A stretch of DNA of 64,000 nt, taken from positions 2,692,001 through 2,756,000 of the forward strand of contig NZ_CP129968.2 of NCBI RefSeq assembly GCF_030503875.2, in the 5' to 3' direction. Below are positions 16,142 to 27,400 of the stretch, piece after piece. Under the pieces are notes generated by a model. It was not told the DNA's origin. It searched no databases and worked only from the letters and a program-made list of their open reading frames with translations. Origin of the DNA: Marivirga arenosa. Its GTDB lineage: Bacteria > Bacteroidota > Bacteroidia > Cytophagales > Cyclobacteriaceae. The translations under genes were made by a program, and so were the position numbers. Each line of letters starts with the position of its first letter. Within the stretch, counting starts at the first letter, position 1.

Positions 16142-19100
16142 TTAATTATCAGTTGTTAATTCTATTAATTTAAATTCACTATTGTTTGATGCCACAAGTA
16201 GCAAGGTCTTACCCTTAATTTTTATCGACTTGATGTTTCTCACCTGACTATCAAGTTTCAAATCTCTGACACTTTTAATAGTAAAAGTAGAATCCTGAAA
16301 TGAAAATACAGTACCATACTGAGCATCATACTTTCCCATTTCAATGTTATTCTCATAAAAATTACCAGCACCTAATAGTTCCGGCTTTGTGGATTTTCCT
16401 TTACTGACTATCTCTACTGCATTCAAAGTAGAAATCTGAAGTTCCATTGGTAACTTTTTAGCTTCAAAACCTTTATTTCCTTTATTTAAATATAAATAAC
16501 TTGAAAAGTCATTAGCTGAAAGCTTTTTAGCAGATTCTAACTGATCACTTCCAAATATGCCTTCAAGACTGGCCCTTGAAAAATCCTGTGCATATTTCCA
16601 TTCTTTTTTCAAATAAGGCAATTGTTTCAATAATTCAGCATGATTAGCAAAGGGGATTTCTTTTCCTTTTAAGAAATAAGTCAAAATAGGATCATTTTGT
16701 CCATTCCCATCAAAATCTTTTAAATATAAATTAACAGGCTCTTCCTTGCTTGGCTTAAACCTTGAATTTTCACCTACATTTCCTGCTATAATATCTAGAG
16801 TACCATCTCTGTTAAAATCTTCAGCCATTACTGTATTCCACCATCCACTTTCTGAACTTATGGATTTCAATTCAAATCCATTCCCTAAATTGAACATCAC
16901 TTGAATAGGCTCCCATTCTATTGCTAAAACTATATCCAGTTTACCATCACCATTAACATCAGCTGATGTTGCATCTGTTAGCATTCCAAGGCTGTTTAAA
17001 AAGGGAGCAGAATCATCATTTACCAAGCTAAATGTTGCATCTTGATTATTAAAATAGAGTTTAGAACCTGGATTCAAGCCATATCCATAAGGAACAGCTC
17101 TCCCTCCAAAAAACACATCTTGAAATCCATCATCATTATAATCACCCACAATAACTGTAGAAGCTGTCATATTACTTCCTTCAAAAGTATATTTTTCAGA
17201 GAATACCCCTGAACCATCATTTAAATAAAGTCTTTGAGCAGTATATTCTGAATTGGCTTTGTATTCGTTCCCACCAGAGGCTATTAGTAGATCCTGATCT
17301 CCATCATTATCAACATCTGCAAAAACTGCATCAACATCTTCAAATACACTATCATTTTGAATGAAATGCTGATCTGATTTAATGAATTGTCCTGATTCTT
17401 GTTGAATCCAAATTTGACTAGGCACTCGCTTCGATGATCCAAAGAAAAAATCCTCTAAACCATCACCATTTATATCGGCAACCGCTAAAGCAGGGCCTTC
17501 TGTAGAAACCATATGAGGCATTAAGGGTTCTCTGATAAATTCAACTAATTGATTTTCTTCATGAACTATATCAATCCCTAATGAATCCTGTATTTCTACA
17601 GCTCTATAATTATAATTTGATTTTCTGAGCGTAGAAAAATCATAGGAACCTAGCTCATCAGAATAGGATATCTGATGTAAGCTGTTCATTTTTAAGGTAC
17701 TAATGTCTTGAGATTTACCATTTGGCCAGATCAGTTGAATCTTATTGAGCTGAGTACTATCTCCTATTGCTATATGAAAATCATCCAGTACTGAACTTTG
17801 AAAACCTTTTACCGGATAGTACTCATAGCTCAATGTTTTGCCATTTTTTAATCTAACTATAACCCTACTTCCAATTGCATTAATATTACCTTTATAGCCA
17901 GTTAATTGCAGCTGCAAATAAGTTCCACTAATCCCTTTTTCAATACTGTTATTCTTATAAATAAAGGGTTTATCTTCTAAATTATTGACAATAATATCTA
18001 AATCGCCATCATTATCTAAATCAGCATAAACCGCTCCATTTGAATAAGATGATTTATTATTTGTTACTGATTCACTGATATCATTAAATGTTAAATCAGC
18101 ATTATTAGAATAAAATCGATTAGGAAGCTTGATTTTAGGCATTTTCTCTACAATCTGAAGATCTTCCTTATCCACCATTCCCATTTGTGTTTTCATCCTT
18201 TGATCCTCATTTGAATTCATGAAATTCATATAATCAATATCATTCATTCTTCTAGGAATACCGTTAGAAATGAAAAGATCCTTATCCCCATTATTATCAA
18301 AATCCATAAATAAGGGAGCCCAAGACCAATCACTTGCATAAACATCCGCGTATAATGCGATTTCACTGAATGTTCCATTTTGATTATTCAATTGGAGATT
18401 ATTTCTAGCAAATTGATCATTATAGCCAAAGGTCTTTTTGAATCTATATACATCAAAAGCGTCTTCTCCTAAACTACTTTTCAGGATTTGAGGATCATAA
18501 GGAAGCATGTCTAAAGAAATGATGTCATTGTAGGAGTCATTATTAATATCAGCCATGTCTACTCCCATTGAAAATCTACTTGTATGATTTATTTGTTCAG
18601 TTAAGCTTTCCTTGAATGTTCCATTTCCTTGGTTAATGTAGAGATAATCATTTTCATGGAAGTCGTTCCCAACGTAGATATCAGGATAGCCATCATTATT
18701 AACATCTCCCACTACAACTCCTAATCCATAACCAATTACTGAACTATTAATACCACTTTCTCGAGTTGCATTTACAAATTTCCCATTGTCATTTCTAAAA
18801 TACTTATCTCCTGCTACATCGCTAATTTCACCTTTAAAGTCAGTCCTTTTGCCGAAAGTACCATTTTGATGAATACTGTGATTCAACTGGAAGAGGTCTA
18901 AATCACCATCTTTGTCAAAGTCGGCAAATGCTGCTTGTGTACCAAATCCTGCAAAATCTAAATCATAAGCAATAGCCTCATCTTCAAAAACAGGAATACC
19001 ATTTTCAATTTTCTTACATATAAATAATTGATTGGTTCCTTTTAATACTTCATGATCACCTACTACATTTACATAAATGTCTAACAATCCATCTTGGTTA

Positions 19101-19501
19101 ATATCAACCACAGAAGCTCCTGTCGACCAATATCCCTCTCCTTTAATTCCAGCTCGATCACTGACATCCTTAAATTTAAAATTGCCTTGGTTTAAGAATA
19201 ACTTATTCTCACCCATATTAGAGGTGAAAAATACATCTACTAAATTATCGTTATTAAAATCAGCTGCTGCAACACCCCCACCATTGTAGAAATACATATA
19301 ATCAAAAAAAGAAAACTCAGTAGTTTGCTCTAGATTATTTTCAAAGTTTAATCCTGTTTGATTAGAATCCAATAACTCAAAATAGGAATCATCTGAATTG
19401 GAACAAGATGATATAAAAACTAAAAAGAGTAGTGATAGTACAGTATGTAATTTTGAACTTTTGATAAATCTAATCATATGTCTATTTAGATTTTTAATCA
19501 T
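16142..19501 (-). CDS. VCBS/FG-GAP repeat lipoprotein with ASPIC/UnbV domain (CRTAC1-like), copy 2
   Basis: 1119 residues. The leader ends VFISSC, a lipobox, so it is probably exposed on the outer membrane. An alternative ATG at 19477 (MIRFIKSS...) would give a more standard signal length. Two FG-GAP/VCBS propellers, at about 50-520 and 650-1050, contain many calcium-binding-type DxNxDG loops (DFNNDNLVDVFF, DINQDGLLDIYV, DVNNDGYPDIYV, DYNDDGFQDVFFGG). Between them, at about 545-620, is an ASPIC/UnbV domain (GNINAIGSRVIVRLKNG, GFQSSVLDDFHIAIG, IQLIWPNGK). It is a paralogue of the next gene, from which it is separated by 3 bp. Likely role: carbohydrate or partner binding on the surface for the trehalose locus; no catalytic motif seen. 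Confidence 0.85.
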   Translation of the reverse strand: MIKNLNRHMIRFIKSSKLHTVLSLLFLVFISSCSNSDDSYFELLDSNQTGLNFENNLEQTTEFSFFDYMYFYNGGGVAAADFNNDNLVDVFFTSNMGENKLFLNQGNFKFKDVSDRAGIKGEGYWSTGASVVDINQDGLLDIYVNVVGDHEVLKGTNQLFICKKIENGIPVFEDEAIAYDLDFAGFGTQAAFADFDKDGDLDLFQLNHSIHQNGTFGKRTDFKGEISDVAGDKYFRNDNGKFVNATRESGINSSVIGYGLGVVVGDVNNDGYPDIYVGNDFHENDYLYINQGNGTFKESLTEQINHTSRFSMGVDMADINNDSYNDIISLDMLPYDPQILKSSLGEDAFDVYRFKKTFGYNDQFARNNLQLNNQNGTFSEIALYADVYASDWSWAPLFMDFDNNGDKDLFISNGIPRRMNDIDYMNFMNSNEDQRMKTQMGMVDKEDLQIVEKMPKIKLPNRFYSNNADLTFNDISESVTNNKSSYSNGAVYADLDNDGDLDIIVNNLEDKPFIYKNNSIEKGISGTYLQLQLTGYKGNINAIGSRVIVRLKNGKTLSYEYYPVKGFQSSVLDDFHIAIGDSTQLNKIQLIWPNGKSQDISTLKMNSLHQISYSDELGSYDFSTLRKSNYNYRAVEIQDSLGIDIVHEENQLVEFIREPLMPHMVSTEGPALAVADINGDGLEDFFFGSSKRVPSQIWIQQESGQFIKSDQHFIQNDSVFEDVDAVFADVDNDGDQDLLIASGGNEYKANSEYTAQRLYLNDGSGVFSEKYTFEGSNMTASTVIVGDYNDDGFQDVFFGGRAVPYGYGLNPGSKLYFNNQDATFSLVNDDSAPFLNSLGMLTDATSADVNGDGKLDIVLAIEWEPIQVMFNLGNGFELKSISSESGWWNTVMAEDFNRDGTLDIIAGNVGENSRFKPSKEEPVNLYLKDFDGNGQNDPILTYFLKGKEIPFANHAELLKQLPYLKKEWKYAQDFSRASLEGIFGSDQLESAKKLSANDFSSYLYLNKGNKGFEAKKLPMELQISTLNAVEIVSKGKSTKPELLGAGNFYENNIEMGKYDAQYGTVFSFQDSTFTIKSVRDLKLDSQVRNIKSIKIKGKTLLLVASNNSEFKLIELTTDN

Positions 19502-19504
19502 TAT

Positions 19505-22500
19505 TTAATTCATTTTGAATAAGATCGAAGTATCATTATTTCTGCCAATGAGTAGATGTTCTTGACCTTGAATTGAAATTAAATTCATATCTCTCACATT
19601 CCCATCAATCATTAGACTCTTAAGCTTAGAATTAAGGGCAAAATTACCTTTACCATCACCGAATAAAATTAACCCATCATTCGCATCTAATTTTCCAAAT
19701 TGTGGTTTAAAATCACTTTCGTTACCTGCTAATATTAAATCAAGATAACCATCCTTATTAATGTCTAAAAGCTGAATAGAATGTATGGCAGAAAATTGAA
19801 CTTGAGCTGGGAGTTGAGCTTCACTGAAACTACCGCCACCTTTATTGATCAATATTTTAGTTCGGAATGTATTGACTTCTTTATAATCAGCATTTTGAAT
19901 CACCTCATTACCTAGTAATTCTTGTATAGACTTTTTACTGTAGTCTTCGTATTTCAAATTCTGCTTTTTCAATGCTGGTAATTGACTAATCATTTCACCC
20001 TTTTGTTGTATTGGCATATCTCTACCTCCAATAGTCCTAGTCAATATTTTGTCTCGGTCTCCATTTGAGTCAAAATCTTCAAGCCATATTTTTACTGGCA
20101 GCTCATTAGTAGCTGAAAAATAGAAATTATCACCTCTGTTCCCCACCACTAGATCCATCAAGCCATCATTATTAAAATCTCCAGTTTTAACTGTATTCCA
20201 CCAACCTTTAGAATTGGATAGTTCTTTATTTTCAACTTTCTTAATTTGTCTACCTTCAATCTCGAATATTTCAATACCCATCCATTCTCCTACAATTATC
20301 AAATTTTGATTTCCATTTTTATTCAAATCAACTAAAACTGCATCAGTAACCATCCCTAAACCATCTAACTCTTTGGCTCTTCTGATGGTCATATCTTTAA
20401 AAATTCCATTCCCATCATTTTCGAGTAAATAACTTTTAGGACTTTGTCCATATTCTTGGGGCACGGATCTACTTCCAATAAATAAATCCTGGTCTCCATC
20501 TTCATCATAATCAAAACTCAATACTACTGATGTATTATTTCCTGTCTCTGGTATGGAATTTTCTTTGATTTTAAATGATCTAATTGATGACTGAACATAT
20601 AGTTTATCATGATATACTGGGTAATCCTTTGATTGAAAATTCCCACCATATCCAAAGTATAAATCTAATCTTCCATCTTGATTTGCATCAAAAGCATGAA
20701 TTGCAGTTACTTCAAATTCATTATCTTCTAAATTTTGCTGTTGAAAACTGCCATTATTACGTTGGAAATATAACTGTGTATTTTGACCTTTTGCACCTCC
20801 TATCACTACATCTTCTAAGCCATCACCGTCTAAATCAAGCACTTCATGAACTGGTCCTTCCTTAGAAAGCATTCTCATGATTAAACCTTCATAATAATAA
20901 TCAACATGCTGATCTTCTTCATGACTTATAAAATCATGATTTACTTGAGTGAAGTATTCTTCAGAATTTATTGACATCTTTCCTGGAACTGCCTGCTCTA
21001 GTTTATCTAAGGATTCAAATTGAATATTCAATAGAGTATCAATTGGTGCATTATATATTGCGCTAATTAAATTATTAGGCCAAGTAATTTTAATAGAATC
21101 AATCGAATTGATTGAACCTAATCCGAAATGTAAATTATAATCTACTGAAGATTGGAAACCTCTGCTTGGCATCATTTGTCTATAAAATTGATTACCATCA
21201 GCATACAGCTGAACCTTTGTTCCTATTCCATCAATATTAGGTTTTTGATAAGCTAGTGCTACTTTCAAAAAATGTGTACTATCAGTTTTGGCATTGCTTT
21301 TATAAATACTGGAAAGTTGATTTAAATTATTCACAATAAGGTCAAGGCTGCCATCATTGTTTAAATCTGCATAAGCTGCGCCATTGGAAAATGTTTTTTG
21401 GCCAAGGCCCATTTCCTTTTCTCTATCATCAAATTGTAAGTCTCCAGTATTTATGAAAAGTTTATTGATTTGCGCATTACTAGGCATCTTTTTTAGCACA
21501 TCTTCCATTTTATCCTTTTTGCCTGTAAGGACCATTTTTTGCACTACTTCATTTGCGAAGAAATCCATGAAGTCTGCATCGGTTACATCTTGATATACCC
21601 CATTACAAACGAAAATATCATTTAAGCCATCCATGTTTGCGTCAAACATAAGTGCTCCCCAACTCCAATCAGACTGAGCGACATTGGCATACCAAGCAAT
21701 TTCTTGGAATGATTCACCCGTATTAAGTTGTAGTGCATTATGCATGTACTGGTGATAAAAATCTCTTCTTAATTTAAGTTGGTAAGTATTAAAATCTTCG
21801 AATTGCAATTTCTGCTTTATCAACTGGTCTGTTTCAGGAATCATTTCAGTTGTAAATATTTCTGGATAACCATCATTATTAATATCGGCTAAATCAGCTC
21901 CCATAGAAGCCAAGCTCATATGCCCCATCCACTTTTTACTATCTTCTGAAAAAGTTCCGTCTCCTTGATTGATGTAGATATAATCTCTTTCAAAAAAGTC
22001 ATTCGATACATAAATATCCTGCAATTGATCTCCATTAATGTCACCAACCGTTACTCCAAGTCCAAAACCAATTAAAGAACCATAAATTCCCGCCTCTTTA
22101 CTTACATCAATAAAGTTTCCGTTATCATTTCTTAATAGTTTATCTCCCCCTCCTTTTACAAAGTCTTTTACATTCCAATCTTCAGCATAAAGATCTCTTT
22201 TATTACTATTATTTAAAGTATTTACTGGAATAAATGAATTGTTGAGAATATAAACGTCTAAGTCTCCATCTCCATCATAATCAAAAAAAGCAGCGTGGGT
22301 AGAATACCCATCATCATCTAATCCATATTCTTTGGCTTTTTCTGTGAAGGTATTATCTCCATTATTGATAAATAATTCATTGAAGGGTTTTTGATCTGCC
22401 TCATACCCAGCATTACTGATGTATATATCTTTAAAACCATCTTGATTAATATCAACAATGCTAACACCTGTACTCCAGCCACCATAGCCTTTGATACCTG

Positions 22501-22840
22501 CTTTATCAGTAATGTCTTCGAATTGAAAATTTCCTTTATTTAAGTATAATCTATTACTTACCTGATTTCCAGTAAATAAAATATCTTGAAGGCCATCATT
22601 ATTGATATCAATAATGCCAACCCCTCCTCCATTGTAGAAATTACGATAAGAGAAAATGTTAAAGTTATCTTTATTTTCAACCCTGTTTAAAAATGAAATA
22701 CCAGTATGAGTTGAATCTAGAAGTACAAAAGTGGAATTCGTTTTTGATTGAATTGATTCCTGTTGATTTGAATCATTACAGCCGAAAAAAAGAAAAGTTA
22801 TGAATAAAGAAGTAATAAAAAATAGATTGATTCTATACAT
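19505..22840 (-). CDS. VCBS/FG-GAP repeat lipoprotein with ASPIC/UnbV domain (CRTAC1-like), copy 1
   Basis: 1111 residues. Lipoprotein signal ends LFFGC at about residue 21. It has the same architecture as its neighbour: an N-terminal propeller with DINNDGLQDILF, DINQDGFKDIYI, DYDGDGDLDVYI and DINGDQLQDIYV; an ASPIC/UnbV domain at about 550-620 (PNIDGIGTKVQLYADGN, GFQSSVDYNLHFGLG); and a second propeller with DLDGDGLEDVVIGG, DYDEDGDQDLFIGS and DINKDGYLDLILAG. Each copy has its own signal, so these are two full proteins from a tandem duplication, not one split gene. A hairpin terminator precedes it (22874-22911), so the gene is probably expressed at a lower level than susCD. Confidence 0.86.
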   Translation of the reverse strand: MYRINLFFITSLFITFLFFGCNDSNQQESIQSKTNSTFVLLDSTHTGISFLNRVENKDNFNIFSYRNFYNGGGVGIIDINNDGLQDILFTGNQVSNRLYLNKGNFQFEDITDKAGIKGYGGWSTGVSIVDINQDGFKDIYISNAGYEADQKPFNELFINNGDNTFTEKAKEYGLDDDGYSTHAAFFDYDGDGDLDVYILNNSFIPVNTLNNSNKRDLYAEDWNVKDFVKGGGDKLLRNDNGNFIDVSKEAGIYGSLIGFGLGVTVGDINGDQLQDIYVSNDFFERDYIYINQGDGTFSEDSKKWMGHMSLASMGADLADINNDGYPEIFTTEMIPETDQLIKQKLQFEDFNTYQLKLRRDFYHQYMHNALQLNTGESFQEIAWYANVAQSDWSWGALMFDANMDGLNDIFVCNGVYQDVTDADFMDFFANEVVQKMVLTGKKDKMEDVLKKMPSNAQINKLFINTGDLQFDDREKEMGLGQKTFSNGAAYADLNNDGSLDLIVNNLNQLSSIYKSNAKTDSTHFLKVALAYQKPNIDGIGTKVQLYADGNQFYRQMMPSRGFQSSVDYNLHFGLGSINSIDSIKITWPNNLISAIYNAPIDTLLNIQFESLDKLEQAVPGKMSINSEEYFTQVNHDFISHEEDQHVDYYYEGLIMRMLSKEGPVHEVLDLDGDGLEDVVIGGAKGQNTQLYFQRNNGSFQQQNLEDNEFEVTAIHAFDANQDGRLDLYFGYGGNFQSKDYPVYHDKLYVQSSIRSFKIKENSIPETGNNTSVVLSFDYDEDGDQDLFIGSRSVPQEYGQSPKSYLLENDGNGIFKDMTIRRAKELDGLGMVTDAVLVDLNKNGNQNLIIVGEWMGIEIFEIEGRQIKKVENKELSNSKGWWNTVKTGDFNNDGLMDLVVGNRGDNFYFSATNELPVKIWLEDFDSNGDRDKILTRTIGGRDMPIQQKGEMISQLPALKKQNLKYEDYSKKSIQELLGNEVIQNADYKEVNTFRTKILINKGGGSFSEAQLPAQVQFSAIHSIQLLDINKDGYLDLILAGNESDFKPQFGKLDANDGLILFGDGKGNFALNSKLKSLMIDGNVRDMNLISIQGQEHLLIGRNNDTSILFKMN

Positions 22841-22873
22841 ATAATCAGAGGTTTTTTATAACCATAAATGTAT

Positions 22874-22911
22874 AAAAAAAGGATAACGGAAAATAATCCG
22901 TTACCCTTTTT
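22874..22911 (-). terminator. Intercistronic terminator/attenuator between susD and the VCBS genes
   Basis: On the minus strand an AAAAAGGGTAACGGA arm pairs with TCCGTTATCCTTTTT (one mismatched pair in about 15) around a 6-base loop, followed by a run of seven T residues. It lies 18 bp after the susD stop and 33 bp before the next start codon. It would end most susCD transcripts and let a fraction read through to the downstream enzymes and transporters. Confidence 0.8.
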
Positions 22912-22929
22912 ACAAATTTATCAAATATA

Positions 22930-24459
22930 TTAATAACCTGGATTTTGCTGTAAATTCGGGTTAGTACTGATTGCTAAATTAGGTATTGGGAATAATACTC
23001 TAAATTCTTCAGTATTGTCTTTGTAAGACCAAGTATCCGTAAAGGTTCCGAATCTGATTTGATCTTGTCTTCTCCAGAACTCTATGTAAAGCTCTCTACC
23101 TCTTTCTGCTAACATTTCATCAGCATCTAAGCTTGTTAATGGAGAAGCTTCTCTTACTTCTCGGAGATCATTTACAATTTGAAGAGCAGTACCAGTATTA
23201 CCTTTCCACAATTCAGCTTCAGCCTTCATTAATACTGCATCAGCGTATCTAAATAAAATCTGACGATTAGGGAATGCTCCACCATTCGATGGGTGATATT
23301 TCAACATTCTAATACCAGTAGCTTCACCATTACCAGCAAGACCTGGCAATTCAGCAGAGAATACTAAAGGATCACCATTTCTAGTAGTTAATGGATCTCC
23401 AGAAAAGTCATACTGTTGACCTACTAAGAAACCAAAACCTAAGCTATCTTCTGGAACATATCCTCTTCTCAACTCTTGACCAGAACCTTCAGCATTACTT
23501 TCAGGTCCTTCAAACATAGCATAGAATTCAGCAGTAGTACAGAATCCATTCCATCCACCACCAGCGTTACCTTCGAATTCGTTATGGTTATAATGCAAAC
23601 CATTCCAGATTCTACCACCAGCATCTCTTTCTAATGTGAAAATTGACTCATTATCTGGAGCTGGATCAAAGATTTCGAAATAATCTTCTTCTAGTGAGAA
23701 ACCTGCTGCAGTTACAGCATCAACAGCTTCAATTACTCTATCCATATCTGCATTATCAGGTGCAGAACCAGACGGGTTTCCTAAAAAGATATGCTTGTTT
23801 AAATAAAACTTAGCTCTAAGAAAATGAGCAGATGCTTTAGATGCTCTCAAAATTTCCGCATCATTACCAGGACCAATATCTGGTAGATTTTCAATAGTAG
23901 TATTACTTAAATCTTCTTCAATTAAAGCTACTGCTTCTTCTCTACTTAATACATCAGGTAGTACATCTGGACCATCATTTGCTGCTCTAAATGGAACCTG
24001 ACCCCATAAATCTAAAATCAACATCACATTTAAAGCTCTTAAAAACTTAGCTTCCGCTAATTGCTGAGGACTTGCATTTGATTCAGGTGCAATAATCTGG
24101 TTTAATGTAAATACATTTGAATTCTGATTATTCCATCCATTTAATACAAATTGGTGAGTAGCATCCCATGTGTGTTGGTGCAATGTTCTCCAAACACCAT
24201 TATCTCCCCAGTCAGTACCTCTAGTAGGAACTAATTGAGCATCAGAAGACACTTCCATTAAAGCATATGTGTTATCTTGGCTACCTAATGAGTTAGCTGT
24301 GGCAACATATGCATTTGTTAAGTTAGCCGCTGGATCAACCCCACTAAAGTCTCCAGAAGGTGAATCCACTACAACGGAATCTAATTCCTCAACTTCTAAA
24401 TCAGTACAGCTAAACGCCACTACTGATAAACCTAATAATAATAATTTTATATTCTTCAT
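22930..24459 (-). CDS. SusD/RagB family nutrient-binding outer-membrane lipoprotein
   Basis: 509 residues with a lipoprotein signal (lipidated Cys in VAFSC, residue 18). The SusD-like N-terminal region at about 20-210 includes LAEAKFLRALNVMLILDLWGQVPF and the helical LRASKASAHFLRAKFYLNK. The C-terminal RagB/SusD domain at about 290-509 carries RYADAVLMKAEAELW and ERGRELYIEFWRRQDQIRFGTF, both diagnostic of the family. It caps the SusC barrel encoded 10 bp upstream and captures glycan at the cell surface. Given the trehalase and alpha-glucosidase downstream, a trehalose-containing or alpha-glucoside ligand is expected. Confidence 0.94.
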   Translation of the reverse strand: MKNIKLLLLGLSVVAFSCTDLEVEELDSVVVDSPSGDFSGVDPAANLTNAYVATANSLGSQDNTYALMEVSSDAQLVPTRGTDWGDNGVWRTLHQHTWDATHQFVLNGWNNQNSNVFTLNQIIAPESNASPQQLAEAKFLRALNVMLILDLWGQVPFRAANDGPDVLPDVLSREEAVALIEEDLSNTTIENLPDIGPGNDAEILRASKASAHFLRAKFYLNKHIFLGNPSGSAPDNADMDRVIEAVDAVTAAGFSLEEDYFEIFDPAPDNESIFTLERDAGGRIWNGLHYNHNEFEGNAGGGWNGFCTTAEFYAMFEGPESNAEGSGQELRRGYVPEDSLGFGFLVGQQYDFSGDPLTTRNGDPLVFSAELPGLAGNGEATGIRMLKYHPSNGGAFPNRQILFRYADAVLMKAEAELWKGNTGTALQIVNDLREVREASPLTSLDADEMLAERGRELYIEFWRRQDQIRFGTFTDTWSYKDNTEEFRVLFPIPNLAISTNPNLQQNPGY

Positions 24460-24469
24460 GACTTGTATT

Positions 24470-27400
24470 TTAGAATGTAACGTTTAAACCTATTGTATAA
24501 GTTCGCGGTCTAGGAAAAGAAGTATAATCAATATTTAAAGATGGTACTCCATTCAAAGACTTATTAACATTAACCTCTGGATCAATACCAGAATAATCAG
24601 TAATTACAAATAAATTCTGAGCATTAGCATACACTCTTAAAGCGCTAATAAATCCATCATCCGCTAGATCAAAATTATAACCTAATGCTAGGTTTTGTAA
24701 ACGTAAAAAGTCACCTGATTCTAAGAACCTTGTTGAAACGTCTGGTGCGTTTATCGCAGATTCTCCAGAAGTTAATACATCTGAAGTTACATTTCTACCA
24801 TTACCTAAAGCTCCTGCAGTAAAAAATGCATTTGCTGTATTATTGTATATGTAATGACCATACTGACCATTCATATAAATATTTAAATCAAAGTTTTTAT
24901 ATCTAGCGGTTGTATTGATACCTAAGTTATATTTTGGTATTGGGCTAAATCCAAGAAACTGTTGAAAATCACCATCATTATATTGAGCAACACCTTCAGC
25001 ATTATATCCTGCAAAATCTCTTAAATAGTAAGCGAATAATGGCTGTCCTCCTGTGATACGTTGAGCAAATGCACCCGTTAAACCTTGTCCTGAAATTTCA
25101 CCAGTATCGATAGATCCTTCGTAATCTTCCACAACATTATTATTATAAGATACATTGAACCCAAAGTTCCAAGTGAAATCAGCTTCATCCAAAATCACAT
25201 AGTCTAATGCAAATTCAACCCCTCTGTTAATCACATTAGCATCAAGGTTAAACCAAGTAAAGGGTTGTGGTGCTGGTTGTGCAGATGTAACTTGAATTAA
25301 TAAATCAGTAGTAGTTTTATTATAGAAATCTAAGCTACCACTTAATCTACCATTTAAGAATCCATAATCTAAACCAATGTTGGTTTGTGCTGTTTCTTCC
25401 CATCTTAGATCTTCATTATCAAAAGCAACGGTTGATAATCCTGGTCTGATAATTTGACCACCATCATTAAATCCTATATCACCATAATCTTGTCTTCTTT
25501 GGTGAAGGTTATGAGGGATTTCCTGATTACCAGTAACACCATATCCTGCTCTTAATTTTAAATCATAAATAGATTCAGGAATAAATGACTCATCTGATAT
25601 TCTCCATGCTAATGCAGCTGAAGGGAAAATACCATATTTGTTGTTACCTCCGAATCTTGTTGAACCATCAGCTCTTAAAGTGGCAGTGAATAAATATTTG
25701 TCCTTAACATTATAGTTTATACGTCCAAAATAAGATTGTAATTCATTTTTATTTGCGAATATATCTTCAACAACTGCATTTACAGGAATAGATGGTCTAG
25801 CAGATAAATCTTCAGAACCTGATTCTAATCTATTTACAAAGAACTGATCATTTCCTGGATCGTAACCAAATTGCTGATAAGCACCAGAAATTGCACCTCT
25901 TACTGAGTTACCCGCTGATTCTAAATCAGAAATCATATTGTTCATGTCAGATGTATTGAATCCAAATCCTTGCAAAGTATTACCGCTTCTGTTAAACTCT
26001 TGGTAAGAGTAACCAGCTAATACATTAATATTGCCTTCTCCTAATTTCTTATCGTAAGTTAATAAAGCTTCAAGAAGATTACTGCTTGTTTCAACAGTTG
26101 CAATACCTGCTCTACCTTGTTGGAAAGAAGTACCGATATTTAACTCTGGAGAAACTGCTTGATTACGAACAGAATTAGAATTGTCAAAACCAGTGTTAAT
26201 TCTGAAATTTAAATCGCTGGTAATATCATAATCTAATGAAAGATTAATTAAAGCTCTATTCGTTTGAGCCTCATCAAGATTATATTCTAACATTGATAAA
26301 GGATTTCTTAATCCTGCGATTTGATTTTCAGGATCAGCAGGAAGAGTAGGATTAGCAATATAAGCGGCACCTAATAAATCTCCTTCAAAACCGGCATTAT
26401 TCGTGATTGGAGGAGCAACATCATTGATTCTTGATAAAGTTACCTGAGCACCAAATGTTAATTTATCATCTAAGAATCTTTGACTTAAATTTAATCTTGC
26501 ATTGAGTCTCTCCATTGCAGAGTTTTGAATAACCCCCTGTTGATTTTCATAACCAGCAGATACTCTATAATTACCAGACTCATAAGCATTAGAGTAAGAT
26601 AAATCGTGCTTATGAGAAATAGCAGTTCGAGTAATCTCATCTTGCCAATCAGTTGCATCTCCAAAATCTAATTCACTAGCACTTGCTCCATAATCTGGCA
26701 ATGCAGACAAATATTCATCAGCAGTTAACAGATCAAACTTATTTGCAGGTGTTGCAAAACTTACTGATGAACCATAATTGAAATTATTTTGAGCACCAGA
26801 ACCACTTTTAGTGGTAATTAAAACCACACCATTTGCACCTCTGGCTCCATAAATTGCAGTTGCTGATGCATCCTTCAGGATATCGATACTTTCAATATCG
26901 TTTGGATTTAAAAAGTTTAATGGATTTCTAGGTGATGATGTTCCACTACCTACATCTAATCCCCCAGCTGTAATATCATCACCAGATAATGGAATACCGT
27001 CTACTACAAATAGTGGATTATTACCATTTCTAACCGATGATGTACCTCTGATACGAATGTTTACACCTGCACCAGGCTCACCACTTGCTGAAGTAATTTG
27101 AACACCGGCAGATTTCCCCTGGATTAATTGCTCTGGTGAAGCAATTACACCACCGTTAAAGTCTTTTGCCGATACTCTTTCTACCGCTCCAGTAGCATCT
27201 CTAGCCTCCACTTGGCCATAACCTACTACTACAACCTCAGAAAGCTGTTCAACATCTTCCTCTAGCTTAACATTTACTACACTTCTACTTCCCACATCAA
27301 TTGTTTGTGGTTTGTAACCAATGTAAGAGAATTTCAACTTAGCATCTGAGGGTACAGATAGTTTATAATTCCCATCGAAATCAGTAGTAGCACCATTTGT

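Noticed and set aside
16142..22840. Single giant VCBS gene split by a frameshift
   Set aside because: Each frame has its own lipoprotein signal and a full two-propeller plus UnbV architecture.
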